A stretch of 8,257 nt of DNA. It comes from Proteobacteria bacterium SPGG2. GTDB lineage: Bacteria > Pseudomonadota > Gammaproteobacteria > Acidiferrobacterales > SPGG2. Under the pieces are notes generated by a model. The model ran no database searches. It was not told the DNA's origin and saw only the letters and a list, made by a program, of their open reading frames with translations. The stretch covers positions 1-8,257 of the forward strand of contig LXTK01000256.1 in NCBI GenBank assembly GCA_001643475.1. The letters run 5' to 3'. Shown one piece after another: positions 1 through 5,811 of the stretch. A program made the translations under genes and the position numbers. Positions within the stretch are counted from its first letter, which is position 1. Each line of letters begins with the position of its first letter.

Positions 1-333
1 CGCAGGCTGGGCGTACCTCGTCGATCGTCTCTATCCCATCTGAGAGGTGTTCGCAATTGTGAAAATCGAACAACACAACCGGTCCTTCGAGCAGCACAAA
101 GGCGTAACGCACGGGATTGTACAGCACCTACACCTGCACATTCGAGGTGTCAGTAGCGTAACGGATATTGATGGGATCAAAAAAACGACAGCCGCATAAT
201 TGCGCTGTTGGAGTTGTTCCCGAATTCTTGAAAGTCGATAATGCCTCAACGCCTTTCGATCGACGCTGTCTTTATTCACCGCTGTTTCCCACTTACGCCA
301 ATCGGGCGCGGTTAAAGCTGTTGCAAAAGACAC
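1..333 (-). pseudogene. M24 metallopeptidase-like (Xaa-Pro peptidase / DddP-like) pseudogene, N-terminal part, runs off the left edge
   Basis: Read on the minus strand from a GTG at 333-331, the frame begins like the N-terminal domain of M24 (creatinase/prolidase/DddP-like) proteins, with an ALRHYRLSRIREQL segment and then NYAAVVF. At the seven-A run 179-185 (T-run on the coding strand) one base appears to be missing. Moving to the neighbouring frame restores FDPINIRYATDTSN and then VVLFDFHNCEHLSD, which are typical of this subgroup. In the restored frame a TAG at 130-128 sits where relatives usually have Trp (NVQ-V-stop-VLYNPVRYAF). One frameshift plus one nonsense codon make a functional product unlikely. 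The metal-binding catalytic domain would lie beyond base 1 and cannot be judged. Family members are cytoplasmic dipeptidases or, for DddP, DMSP lyases; the substrate here cannot be told. It lies downstream of a solute-binding-protein remnant on the same strand, suggesting a former uptake-and-hydrolysis operon. Confidence 0.82.
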
Positions 334-343
334 AAGTGAACGT

Positions 344-362
344 CCGCGCTAGTTCGGCGCGG
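344..362. repeat. GC-rich inverted repeat (hairpin) between two pseudogenes
   Basis: CCGCGC (344-349) and GCGCGG (357-362) are perfect 6-bp arms around a 7-nt loop. It lies just upstream (minus-strand sense) of the M24 pseudogene. There is no T-tract on either side, so it is not a convincing intrinsic terminator. Confidence 0.45.
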
Positions 363-396
363 GGTCAAAGGGCCGAAAACCGCGGGCAATGGACCT

Positions 397-420
397 CCCG
401 GCGCGCTAATGCACGCCGGG
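397..420. repeat. GC-rich inverted repeat (hairpin) downstream of the solute-binding-protein remnant
   Basis: CCCGGCG (397-403) and CGCCGGG (414-420) form perfect 7-bp arms around a 10-nt loop. On the minus strand it starts 15 nt past the TAA (437-435) that ends the solute-binding-protein fragment, and it precedes the M24 pseudogene. The position fits an intercistronic mRNA-stabilising or attenuating hairpin, or a REP-like element. No T-run follows on the minus strand. The stretch 334-434 shows no coding signal of its own. Confidence 0.5.
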
Positions 421-434
421 GCCTACGCTGATAG

Positions 435-608
435 TTACGCGTCTATCCAGACCTTATGGAACTGATGATATAAGGTCGGATGAGTCTGGTAGCCCTTGAC
501 CTTGTCGCTGTAGGCCGAGAACACCGCCCGGAACAGTGGCTACACCATGATGGCGTCGTCTTGCAACATCTTCTCGACCGCCTCCATCGCCTGCCGCCGA
601 TAAACCAT
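435..608 (-). pseudogene. C-terminal remnant of a family 5 (peptide/opine/nickel type) ABC-transporter solute-binding protein
   Basis: On the minus strand, a frame from 608 to the TAA at 437-435 reads MVYRRQAMEAVEKMLQDDA and then IMV-stop-PLFRAVFSAYSDK, followed by VKGYQTHPTLYHQF and HKVWIDA at the end. This resembles the last ~57 residues of periplasmic dipeptide/oligopeptide-binding proteins, where a line such as DDAIMVQPLWR and a terminal HQF-KVW are familiar. The in-frame TAG at 542-540 stands where Gln is expected (CAG to TAG). A second TAG at 611-609 lies just upstream, and I see no recognisable binding-protein sequence beyond it, so the ~450 N-terminal residues are missing. An intact protein would be exported and would feed an ABC permease; no permease or ATPase gene is visible. 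Family assignment is from remembered consensus. Confidence 0.68.
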
Positions 609-836
609 CTATAGCGGGGCTGTAGCCACGCACCAATGACCTAAAAGCACTTCAATACGACATCCGAGTGAGCTGATACGACCATTATCCTCATAGTAAA
701 TAAAGAAATAGATCGTGCGCCGACGCCATGGATTCAAGACCAAGTTTCGGGTGGTTTACAAAGACCACCGCCAGCCATTTTGCGATCTCCGGCTTACGTG
801 CTAATTTAGGGGAATACGCGGGCAGGAGACGATGTA
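609..836. other. Non-coding or degraded stretch with no assignable gene
   Basis: This 228-nt stretch lies between the solute-binding-protein remnant (minus) and the lipoprotein-like ORF (plus). Short open frames exist on both strands, for example a plus-strand frame from ATG 728, but none has a recognisable domain or a convincing ribosome binding site. It may hold further eroded gene remains or the promoter of the plus-strand ORF at 837. The minus strand shows no continuation of the solute-binding protein that I can recognise. Confidence 0.4.
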
Positions 837-1235
837 ATGAATTGTCGGGCAAAACTCCCACGCCTAATCATCGCGACCTTAGCGATAGTGTTAATGGCTT
901 CTTGTTACCAGGCCATTGCCTCTCGCGACAGTTTGGAAACCAATCTGCCCGCGGTTGAGTCGATACAACTAGACACGCAACCCCAATTAATCGCGTCGGC
1001 CAGCGGTCTTGCGGCCACGGTTGATCTGCTGGCAACAAATAACGAAGACACCCAGACGTTATGTTCGTTTCGTGCTCGGCTTCACCCAGCAAGTCAGTTG
1101 TTTTTGGACTCATATATCGCCGGCAGGATAGCGATGCACGAGTTCCTGCGCATGTTTTCGCTGCCGAACTCCGACTATATTCCGCTAGCGCGATGTTTTG
1201 TTACCATCGTTGTCAAGGGCCTATCTATGCCTTAG
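837..1235 (+). CDS. Small putative lipoprotein of unknown function (132 aa)
   Basis: I do not recognise this protein. The start at ATG 837 is supported by AGGAGA at 824-829, seven bases upstream. The N-terminus has basic residues (R4, K6, R9), a hydrophobic core LIIATLAIVLM (10-20) and Cys23 preceded by MAS, resembling a type II (lipoprotein) signal peptide; the Met at position -3 is a weak match to the usual lipobox Leu. The remaining ~110 residues show no known motif. A hydrophobic stretch near the C-terminus (CFVTIVVKGL) is short. It is flanked by pseudogenes on the left and the class II aldolase gene on the right (59 nt away, same strand). It could be a real small envelope protein, a truncated remnant of a longer one, or a chance frame whose start happens to look good. 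Confidence 0.42.
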   Translation: MNCRAKLPRLIIATLAIVLMASCYQAIASRDSLETNLPAVESIQLDTQPQLIASASGLAATVDLLATNNEDTQTLCSFRARLHPASQLFLDSYIAGRIAMHEFLRMFSLPNSDYIPLARCFVTIVVKGLSMP

Positions 1236-1294
1236 TACACAAGGTTTTGGTTGCAACTCTAGACAGACAACAACCATTCAGAGGAATTTCAAAG
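1236..1294 (+). promoter_or_regulatory. Intergenic leader of the class II aldolase gene with ribosome binding site
   Basis: The region holds GAGGA at 1281-1285, ten bases before the ATG at 1295. Just inside the end of the upstream ORF, TTGTCA (1210-1215) is followed after 17 nt by TAGTAC (1233-1238), a weak sigma-70-like pair. The ribosome binding site is credible; the promoter is only suggestive. Confidence 0.3.
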
Positions 1295-2053
1295 ATGTCA
1301 AGCAACGTCGTCAGAACCAAGCTTGAGAATCAACACAGCGAATCCGAGCAGCAGGTACGTACTGATCTTGCCGCCTGCTACCGGTTGGCTCACCGCTTTG
1401 GATTCAGCGAAATAATCTGGAATCACATCACCGCCCGCATTCCTGGTCCTGAGAACCATTTCCTGCTCCACCAATTTGGATTGCGCTATGACGAGGTAAC
1501 GGCGTCGAATCTACTCAAGGTCGACCAGGAAGGGCGCGTCATTGACGGTGCCGATGACATCAATGTCACCGGCTTTGTTATCCATAGCGGCATCTATACC
1601 GCTCGCAAGGATATCGCCTGTGTGATGCACACCCATGGCCCAGCTGCGGTCGCGGTATCCGCGCTCGAACGCGGACTTGTTCCCATGGCCCAGGGTGCGA
1701 TGATGTTTTACGACAATGTCGCCTATCACGACTATGAGGGCCTCTCAACCGATATGGCCGAGCGCGAACGGTTGATTGCCAATCTCGGCGACAAGTGCGC
1801 AATGATTCTCAGAAATCACGGGGTACTGACGGTTGGTCGCAATGTCGCCGAGGCGTTCATGCTTATGTACTATTTGGAAGACGCTTGCCGACTACAGATG
1901 CAAGTGCTGTCGAGCGGCGAAAAGCCGCGGCTTCCTCCGCCAGAGGTATGTCAACGCACGCGTGAACAATACAAGGAGTGTTGGCCCGGTAAATACGAAT
2001 GGTCCGCCCTCATTCGCCTACTCGATAAAGAAGATCCCAGCTACAGGGACTAA
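1295..2053 (+). CDS. Class II aldolase/adducin-family protein (252 aa), intact
   Basis: This is a cytoplasmic protein of the class II aldolase/adducin fold (the FucA/AraD superfamily). Zinc-ligand positions are kept: His112-Thr-His114 (MHTHGPA) and His175 (LRNHGVL). The spacing 112/114/175 equals the 92/94/155 spacing I recall for E. coli FucA. The residue aligning with FucA's catalytic Glu73 is Gly93 in the VTGFVIHSGIY segment. This is a feature of the adducin-like branch, so aldol cleavage should not be assumed. Start ATG 1295 has GAGGA ten bases upstream; the frame is open upstream to 1061, but that extension has no family similarity and overlaps the previous ORF. Full length is as usual for the family (~250 aa) and the frame is undamaged, unlike the mttB remnant 70 nt downstream. 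Substrate is unknown. Neighbours suggest past membership of a methylated-amine or amino-acid-derivative catabolic locus. Confidence 0.9.
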   Translation: MSSNVVRTKLENQHSESEQQVRTDLAACYRLAHRFGFSEIIWNHITARIPGPENHFLLHQFGLRYDEVTASNLLKVDQEGRVIDGADDINVTGFVIHSGIYTARKDIACVMHTHGPAAVAVSALERGLVPMAQGAMMFYDNVAYHDYEGLSTDMAERERLIANLGDKCAMILRNHGVLTVGRNVAEAFMLMYYLEDACRLQMQVLSSGEKPRLPPPEVCQRTREQYKECWPGKYEWSALIRLLDKEDPSYRD

Positions 2054-2123
2054 AACCCAATCTGTGCGCCCGTCGTCGCCGCACATCGAGCAGTAGCTTG
2101 TAAAGTCCGAGGAGACTCACATC

Positions 2124-2530
2124 GTGCGGAGAAACACGCGTCGCAGCGACCGTAGTAGTCGTGGCCAACTTGTTCAGTTGCCTTGGCGCCAAGTTATCAA
2201 CCGCTACACCCGATCGAAGTCCTAGAACCCAAGCAACGAAACACTTGGGTTAGGCGCTATAGCCGAAGTTGGACCGGGCGGACATTTTTTTGGCATTCCT
2301 CACACCTTGGCACGATATGAAAACGCATTCTATGCGCCAATGCTGTCGGATTGGCGTAATTTGGAAACTCGGGAAGAGGCCGGATCACAAAATGCGACGC
2401 AACGTGCCAACGAACTCTATAAGCGTATACTCGCTGAGTTCGACCGCCGCCCTTGGACCCGTCGATCCGCGATGAACTCGATGATTTTGTCGCGCGACGC
2501 AAACACGAAGGCGGGGTTGCCGCGGCCTAA
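2124..2530 (+). pseudogene. mttB: Trimethylamine methyltransferase (MttB-like) pseudogene with large internal deletion
   Basis: GAGGAG (2109-2114) precedes a GTG at 2124. The N-terminal frame RRNTRRSDRSSRG, then LPWRQVINRY, resembles the Arg-rich start of MttB-family methyltransferases. Near 2208-2209 one base is missing; the next frame continues PIEVLEPKQ, as in the family. Around 2234-2243 the sequence jumps, without the ~370-residue barrel core, to the family's C-terminal signature: NETLGLGAIAEV then GPGGHFFGIPHTLARYENA and FYAPMLSDWRN. After EF near 2441 a second single-base loss occurs, and the restored frame gives PPPLDPSIRDELDDFVARR and a normal terminus ending GGVAAA at TAA 2528-2530. 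Family proteins are ~480-520 aa and transfer methyl groups from methylated amines to a corrinoid protein. This copy retains only ~130 codons in three frames and cannot be functional. It lies between the intact aldolase gene and kbl on the same strand. Confidence 0.85.
2226..2251. repeat. Perfect 8-bp inverted repeat at the mttB deletion junction
   Basis: AACCCAAG (2226-2233) and CTTGGGTT (2244-2251) are perfect complements around a 10-nt loop. The left arm belongs to the N-terminal coding part (LEPKQ) and the right arm to the C-terminal part (TLGL), so the join falls inside the loop. The arrangement suggests that the two arms, once ~1.1 kb apart, paired and the loop was lost. Chance is an alternative. 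Confidence 0.6.
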
Positions 2531-2545
2531 ACAAGGTGCCTTAGT

Positions 2546-3736
2546 ATGGATAAGACGTTCCTAGCCCATTTACATAAAGAAACCGATGATCTGCGCGCGG
2601 CTGGACTCTATAAGACCGAGCGCATCATCACCTCACCGCAACAGGCCGCGATTAGCGTACAGGGCGACATCGAGGTGTTGAATTTCTGCGCCAACAACTA
2701 CCTCGGTCTCGCCAATCATCCAGTCCTGGTCGACGCGGCCAAAAAGGCGCTTGATCGTTACGGCTTCGGAATGTCTTCGGTACGCTTTATCTGCGGCACC
2801 CAGGAAGAACACAAACAATTAGAAAGCCGACTAAGCAGTTTCCTGGGTACGGAGGATACCATTTTGTATTCATCCTGTTTCGATGCCAACACCGGTTTAT
2901 TCGAAACCCTGCTGGATGAACGCGATGCGATTATCAGTGATGCGTTGAATCACGCAAGCATTATCGATGGCATTCGGCTGTGCAAGGCCCGCCGACTACG
3001 CTACGCCAACAACGATATGAAGGAACTGGAAGTACTGCTCAAGGAAAGTCAAGACTGCCGTTTTCGTTTGATCGCAACTGACGGTGTTTTCTCCATGGAT
3101 GGCATCATTGCTAATCTGCCCGCCGTATGCGATCTCGCAAATGAATACAATGCTATGACCATGGTCGATGATTCCCATGCCGTCGGGGTTCTCGGTCCGC
3201 GCGGACGAGGAACACCGGAGCATTGGGGCATCCAGGATCGGATCGACATCGTCACCGGCACCTTGGGTAAGGCATTGGGTGGCGCTTCCGGTGGGTACAC
3301 ATCCGCCCGCAAAGAGATTATCGACTGGCTGCGTCAACGCTCACGACCGTATTTGTTCTCGAACACACTGGCGCCTGTGGTAGCCGCCACTTCACTGGCG
3401 GCACTTGACCTGCTGGAAGGTAGTGACACGCTACGAAAGCGGCTGATAGAGAACGGTCACTACTTCCGAACCGGTTTGCAACAACTTGGTTTCACTCTAA
3501 TGGAGGGCGAACATCCCATCGTACCCGTGATGCTGGGTGAAGCAGCGCTTGCCCAACGGATGGCAGAACGGTTGTTAAAGGAAGGTATATATGTCATTGG
3601 ATTCTCTTTTCCGGTTGTACCCAAGAATAAAGCGCGAATCCGGGTACAACTTTCCGCCGCTCATGAGCGAGGTCATCTAGACCGAGCCATCGCCGCGTTT
3701 GCGACAATTGGCCGTGATCTTGGTGTCATCGACTGA
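2546..3736 (+). CDS. kbl: 2-amino-3-ketobutyrate coenzyme A ligase (glycine C-acetyltransferase), 396 aa
   Basis: This PLP-dependent fold-type I enzyme of the alpha-oxoamine synthase family catalyses the CoA-dependent cleavage of 2-amino-3-ketobutyrate to glycine and acetyl-CoA, the second step of threonine dehydrogenase-dependent catabolism in the cytoplasm. Hallmarks are NFCANNYLGLANHP (46-59), the SVRFICGTQ region (78-86), the cofactor-contacting SDALNHASIIDG (131-142), TDGVFSMDG (178-186), VDDSHAVG (207-214) and the Schiff-base lysine Lys242 in TGTLGKALGGASGG. C-terminal SRPYLFSN and PVMLG also match. Length equals that of E. coli Kbl (398 aa). ATG 2546 is preceded by AAGG (2533-2536), nine bases away, and starts 15 nt after the mttB remnant's stop. 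It is followed after 7 nt by tdh, so the two form an operon. No damage is seen. Confidence 0.97.
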   Translation: MDKTFLAHLHKETDDLRAAGLYKTERIITSPQQAAISVQGDIEVLNFCANNYLGLANHPVLVDAAKKALDRYGFGMSSVRFICGTQEEHKQLESRLSSFLGTEDTILYSSCFDANTGLFETLLDERDAIISDALNHASIIDGIRLCKARRLRYANNDMKELEVLLKESQDCRFRLIATDGVFSMDGIIANLPAVCDLANEYNAMTMVDDSHAVGVLGPRGRGTPEHWGIQDRIDIVTGTLGKALGGASGGYTSARKEIIDWLRQRSRPYLFSNTLAPVVAATSLAALDLLEGSDTLRKRLIENGHYFRTGLQQLGFTLMEGEHPIVPVMLGEAALAQRMAERLLKEGIYVIGFSFPVVPKNKARIRVQLSAAHERGHLDRAIAAFATIGRDLGVID

Positions 3737-3743
3737 ATACGCA

Positions 3744-4769
3744 ATGAAAGCATTAGTGAAAAAACACAAGAAAGTCGGCATTTGGATGGATGACGTGCCG
3801 CAACCTGGGGTTGGCCACAACGATGTATTGATTAAGGTGATCAAGAACGCGATCTGTGGCACCGATATTCATATCTACAACTGGGATGAATGGTCACAAC
3901 GCACGATCCCGGTGCCGATGACGGTCGGGCACGAATTCGTCGGCGAAATTGCGGAGATTGGTAGCGAGGTGGCAGGCTTCAAGGCCGGTGATCGTGTTTC
4001 CGGTGAAGGTCACATCACTTGCGGCCACTGTCGTAACTGTCGAGCCGGCAAACGTCATCTTTGTCGCAACACAGTGGGTGTTGGCGTAAGTCGACCGGGT
4101 AGTTTTGCTGAATACGTGGCCATCCCCGCCGCTAACGCATTTCGATTGGCAGACGCCATTGGCGATGACATCGCTGCGATCCTCGACCCGCTCGGCAATG
4201 CCATTCATACGGCGCTTTCATTCGATCTTGTGGGTGAAGACGTGCTCATTACCGGGGCTGGGCCCATCGGTATCATGGCAGTCGCGATCGCCAAGCATGT
4301 CGGTGCTCGGTTCGTGGTCATCACCGATGTGAACGATTATCGACTCAAGCTCGCCTCGACTATGGGCGCAACTCGTACGATCAACGTCAAACGCGATAGC
4401 ATCGATGAAACCATGGGTGATCTCGGCATGAAGGAGGGCTTCGACGTGGGGCTCGAGATGTCGGGCAATCCCCAGGCGTTGCGCGACTTACTGCGGGTAA
4501 TGAACCATGGCGGCAAAGTGGCGCTACTTGGCATTCCTCCTGGTGAGACGTCAGTAGATTGGGCCCAATTGATATTCAAAGGCCTCCACTTGAAAGGCAT
4601 ATATGGTCGCGAGATGTTTGAAACCTGGTACAAGATGTCATCACTGCTGCAAAGCGGGCTCGACATGGCGCCAATCATTACCCACCGTTTCCCCATCGAC
4701 GATTTCGAGAAGGGGTTCGAGATCATGCGTTCGGGTCAATGCGGCAAGGTGTTGCTCGACTGGAGCTAA
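3744..4769 (+). CDS. tdh: L-threonine 3-dehydrogenase, NAD- and zinc-dependent (341 aa)
   Basis: This medium-chain dehydrogenase oxidises L-threonine to 2-amino-3-ketobutyrate with NAD, supplying the Kbl substrate. Catalytic-zinc residues Cys38 (ICGTDIH), His63 and Glu64 (GHE) are present, with Thr40 and His43 of the proton relay. The structural-zinc cysteines are Cys93, Cys96, Cys99 and Cys107 (CGHCRNC...HLC). The Rossmann motif GAGPIG is at 171-176, followed by Asp195 in VVITDVN, consistent with NAD preference. Conserved GREMFETWYKM lies near the C-terminus. I chose ATG 3744 because it gives MKALVKKH and 341 aa, the E. coli length; an upstream in-frame start at 3699 would overlap kbl and add 15 unrelated residues. 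There is no clear Shine-Dalgarno, and with the kbl stop only 7 nt upstream translational coupling is likely. The stop lies 7 nt from the stop of the convergent regulator gene. Confidence 0.97.
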   Translation: MKALVKKHKKVGIWMDDVPQPGVGHNDVLIKVIKNAICGTDIHIYNWDEWSQRTIPVPMTVGHEFVGEIAEIGSEVAGFKAGDRVSGEGHITCGHCRNCRAGKRHLCRNTVGVGVSRPGSFAEYVAIPAANAFRLADAIGDDIAAILDPLGNAIHTALSFDLVGEDVLITGAGPIGIMAVAIAKHVGARFVVITDVNDYRLKLASTMGATRTINVKRDSIDETMGDLGMKEGFDVGLEMSGNPQALRDLLRVMNHGGKVALLGIPPGETSVDWAQLIFKGLHLKGIYGREMFETWYKMSSLLQSGLDMAPIITHRFPIDDFEKGFEIMRSGQCGKVLLDWS

Positions 4770-4776
4770 GGTAACG

Positions 4777-5610
4777 TCAGAGTTTCTTTAGAAAGTCAAT
4801 CACATCCGGCGGCTGTACTACTGCTACTCGAATCAATTCATCGAAATGGCGTGTAAGCACACGAATATGCTCGGTGGAGTTAAAAACAAAATACATATTG
4901 CCGAGATAGATCGCCACCCGTTTTGGGCCGAAGATAGTAAGCGGCGCCGAGTAACGCTTCAACCCATCGTACAAGAACCAGCGGAAGGTCGGATAGAGTT
5001 CATCCAATAGTACGACCATCCAATCGATTTGCGCCCGCCGAGTCTTTGCTGACAGGTTGCGCCACACACCCTCGCCGCGGGCGAACTCTTCGAGTGACTG
5101 GAACGAGCTACAGACTTCCATATCGGTTTCGGGCCGGCGACTGTAGGCCAGTTGGACTTCCTTTTGTTCGATACGCCCCTTTGGCACTCGGGCCCCGTAC
5201 TCACCGTACTCATAGCGAATCACCTCCTCCGTCCTAAGCAAATCGGGTAGTGTGGTTGGGACATAGCGGATCTTGTAACCCGCCGCCTCCGCCTGCCAAC
5301 GCTGGAGTCTGGCGTCACCCGGCAACGCGCTCCCGGCCTCGACTTCTAAGGCTTGTGCGAGCACATCGGTGCCAAGCTGCCCCTCTTGGCTCAAACCCAA
5401 GAGCCAGTCGGCACTGACCTGTGCTTTGTTGGCAATGGCGGCGATGGTCTCGGCACGCGGCAATCTGTCATTGGTGCCGGAGAGCAACTGCGACAACGTC
5501 GAGCGGTCCATGCCGACCTCGGCCGCGAAGGCCGAACGGCTGCGGCCCGATTGTTGGATAACAATGTTCAGGCGCTCCCTAAAGACACCGACCATTTCGT
5601 ACCTACGCAT
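4777..5610 (-). CDS. XRE-family helix-turn-helix transcriptional regulator (277 aa)
   Basis: The N-terminal ~70 residues form a lambda-repressor-like (XRE/Cro) DNA-binding domain: FRERLNIVIQQSGRSRSAF, then AAEVGMDRSTLSQLLSG (about 29-45) as helices 2-3, followed by PRAETIAAIANKAQVSADWL. The ~190-residue C-terminal part is unassigned. A segment there, VPTTLPDLLRTEEVIRYE (117-134), loosely recalls the IPGLLQTEEYAR line of DUF5753-type effector domains, but the remainder does not, so this is a guess. Start ATG 5610 follows GGAG about nine bases upstream; an alternative is the Met at residue 6. The gene is divergent from the desaturase gene across a palindrome-rich 200-nt region and converges with tdh, stops 7 nt apart. 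The likely role is autoregulation and control of the desaturase cluster. No membrane segment or damage is seen. Confidence 0.88.
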   Translation of the reverse strand: MRRYEMVGVFRERLNIVIQQSGRSRSAFAAEVGMDRSTLSQLLSGTNDRLPRAETIAAIANKAQVSADWLLGLSQEGQLGTDVLAQALEVEAGSALPGDARLQRWQAEAAGYKIRYVPTTLPDLLRTEEVIRYEYGEYGARVPKGRIEQKEVQLAYSRRPETDMEVCSSFQSLEEFARGEGVWRNLSAKTRRAQIDWMVVLLDELYPTFRWFLYDGLKRYSAPLTIFGPKRVAIYLGNMYFVFNSTEHIRVLTRHFDELIRVAVVQPPDVIDFLKKL

Positions 5611-5652
5611 CTAGGACTCCAAGCCGTCGTATGGACATCGTTTTATAAAGTT

Positions 5653-5662
5653 AACATATGTT
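5653..5662. promoter_or_regulatory. Candidate operator palindrome 1
   Basis: AACATATGTT is a perfect 10-bp palindrome about 43 bp upstream of the regulator start codon. The position suits autorepression by the XRE protein. Operator function is inferred from symmetry and location only. Confidence 0.35.
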
Positions 5663-5677
5663 TTCTATTATCAACAA

Positions 5678-5689
5678 ATTAGATCTAAT
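5678..5689. promoter_or_regulatory. Candidate operator palindrome 2
   Basis: ATTAGATCTAAT is a perfect 12-bp palindrome, the best-conserved symmetry in the intergenic region. Its centre is 26 bp from palindrome 1, so bound dimers would sit on nearly the same DNA face. Confidence 0.4.
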
Positions 5690-5696
5690 GTTACAT

Positions 5697-5718
5697 AATG
5701 CGACATAGTGTGCGCATT
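5697..5718. promoter_or_regulatory. Candidate operator inverted repeat 3
   Basis: AATGCG (5697-5702) and CGCATT (5713-5718) are perfect 6-bp arms with a 10-nt spacer that itself contains ACA-TAG-TGT. Its centre is 24 bp from palindrome 2. It differs in sequence from the other two sites, so it may bind another protein or be fortuitous. Confidence 0.3.
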
Positions 5719-5811
5719 CCCACGTTGCACATAGGGGATTAGTTTGTTAATTAAAGTGTCTGGGGGTCGTGATGTGCACACCCTTCAATAGGTCGTGGGG
5801 GCCTAGCAGTG

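Larger units (their letters stand above)
5611..5808. promoter_or_regulatory. Divergent intergenic promoter/operator region between the XRE regulator and desaturase genes
   Basis: This AT-rich stretch must carry the promoters for both divergent genes. Three palindromic sites lie in its regulator-proximal half: 5653-5662, 5678-5689 and 5697-5718, with centres about 26 and 24 bp apart. TTGCAC at 5725-5730 could be a -35 element for the plus-strand gene, but the -10 match 17 nt further on is poor. An AT-rich TTTATAAA at 5642-5649 could be part of the regulator promoter. A purine-rich GTGGGGG at 5795-5801 is the likely ribosome binding site for the desaturase gene. Confidence 0.55.

Noticed and set aside
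168..431. Plus-strand 87-residue frame across the left pseudogenes
   Set aside because: It is antisense to the M24 pseudogene, is rich in Arg without any motif, and has no ribosome binding site.
640..836. Possible further pseudogene or transposase remnant in the left gap (a minus-strand frame with a VVFVNHPKLGLES line and a plus-strand frame from 728)
   Set aside because: The frames are short and I could not match either strand to a family with confidence.
1061..1294. In-frame upstream extension of the class II aldolase gene
   Set aside because: It has no family similarity and overlaps the lipoprotein-like ORF, while ATG 1295 has a good ribosome binding site and gives the normal family length.
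2996..3337. Minus-strand frame of 113 residues inside kbl
   Set aside because: It is a shadow of a highly conserved gene on the other strand with no family features of its own.
3699..3743. Fifteen-residue upstream extension of tdh overlapping kbl
   Set aside because: The start at 3744 gives the canonical MKAL N-terminus and the 341-residue length of E. coli Tdh.
4337..4726. Minus-strand frame of 129 residues inside tdh
   Set aside because: It is antisense to an intact, strongly conserved gene and has no recognisable domain.
5725..5753. Sigma-70 promoter TTGCAC with TAATTA after 17 nt for the desaturase gene
   Set aside because: The -35 match is fair but the -10 matches few consensus positions, so it is mentioned only inside the intergenic region entry.
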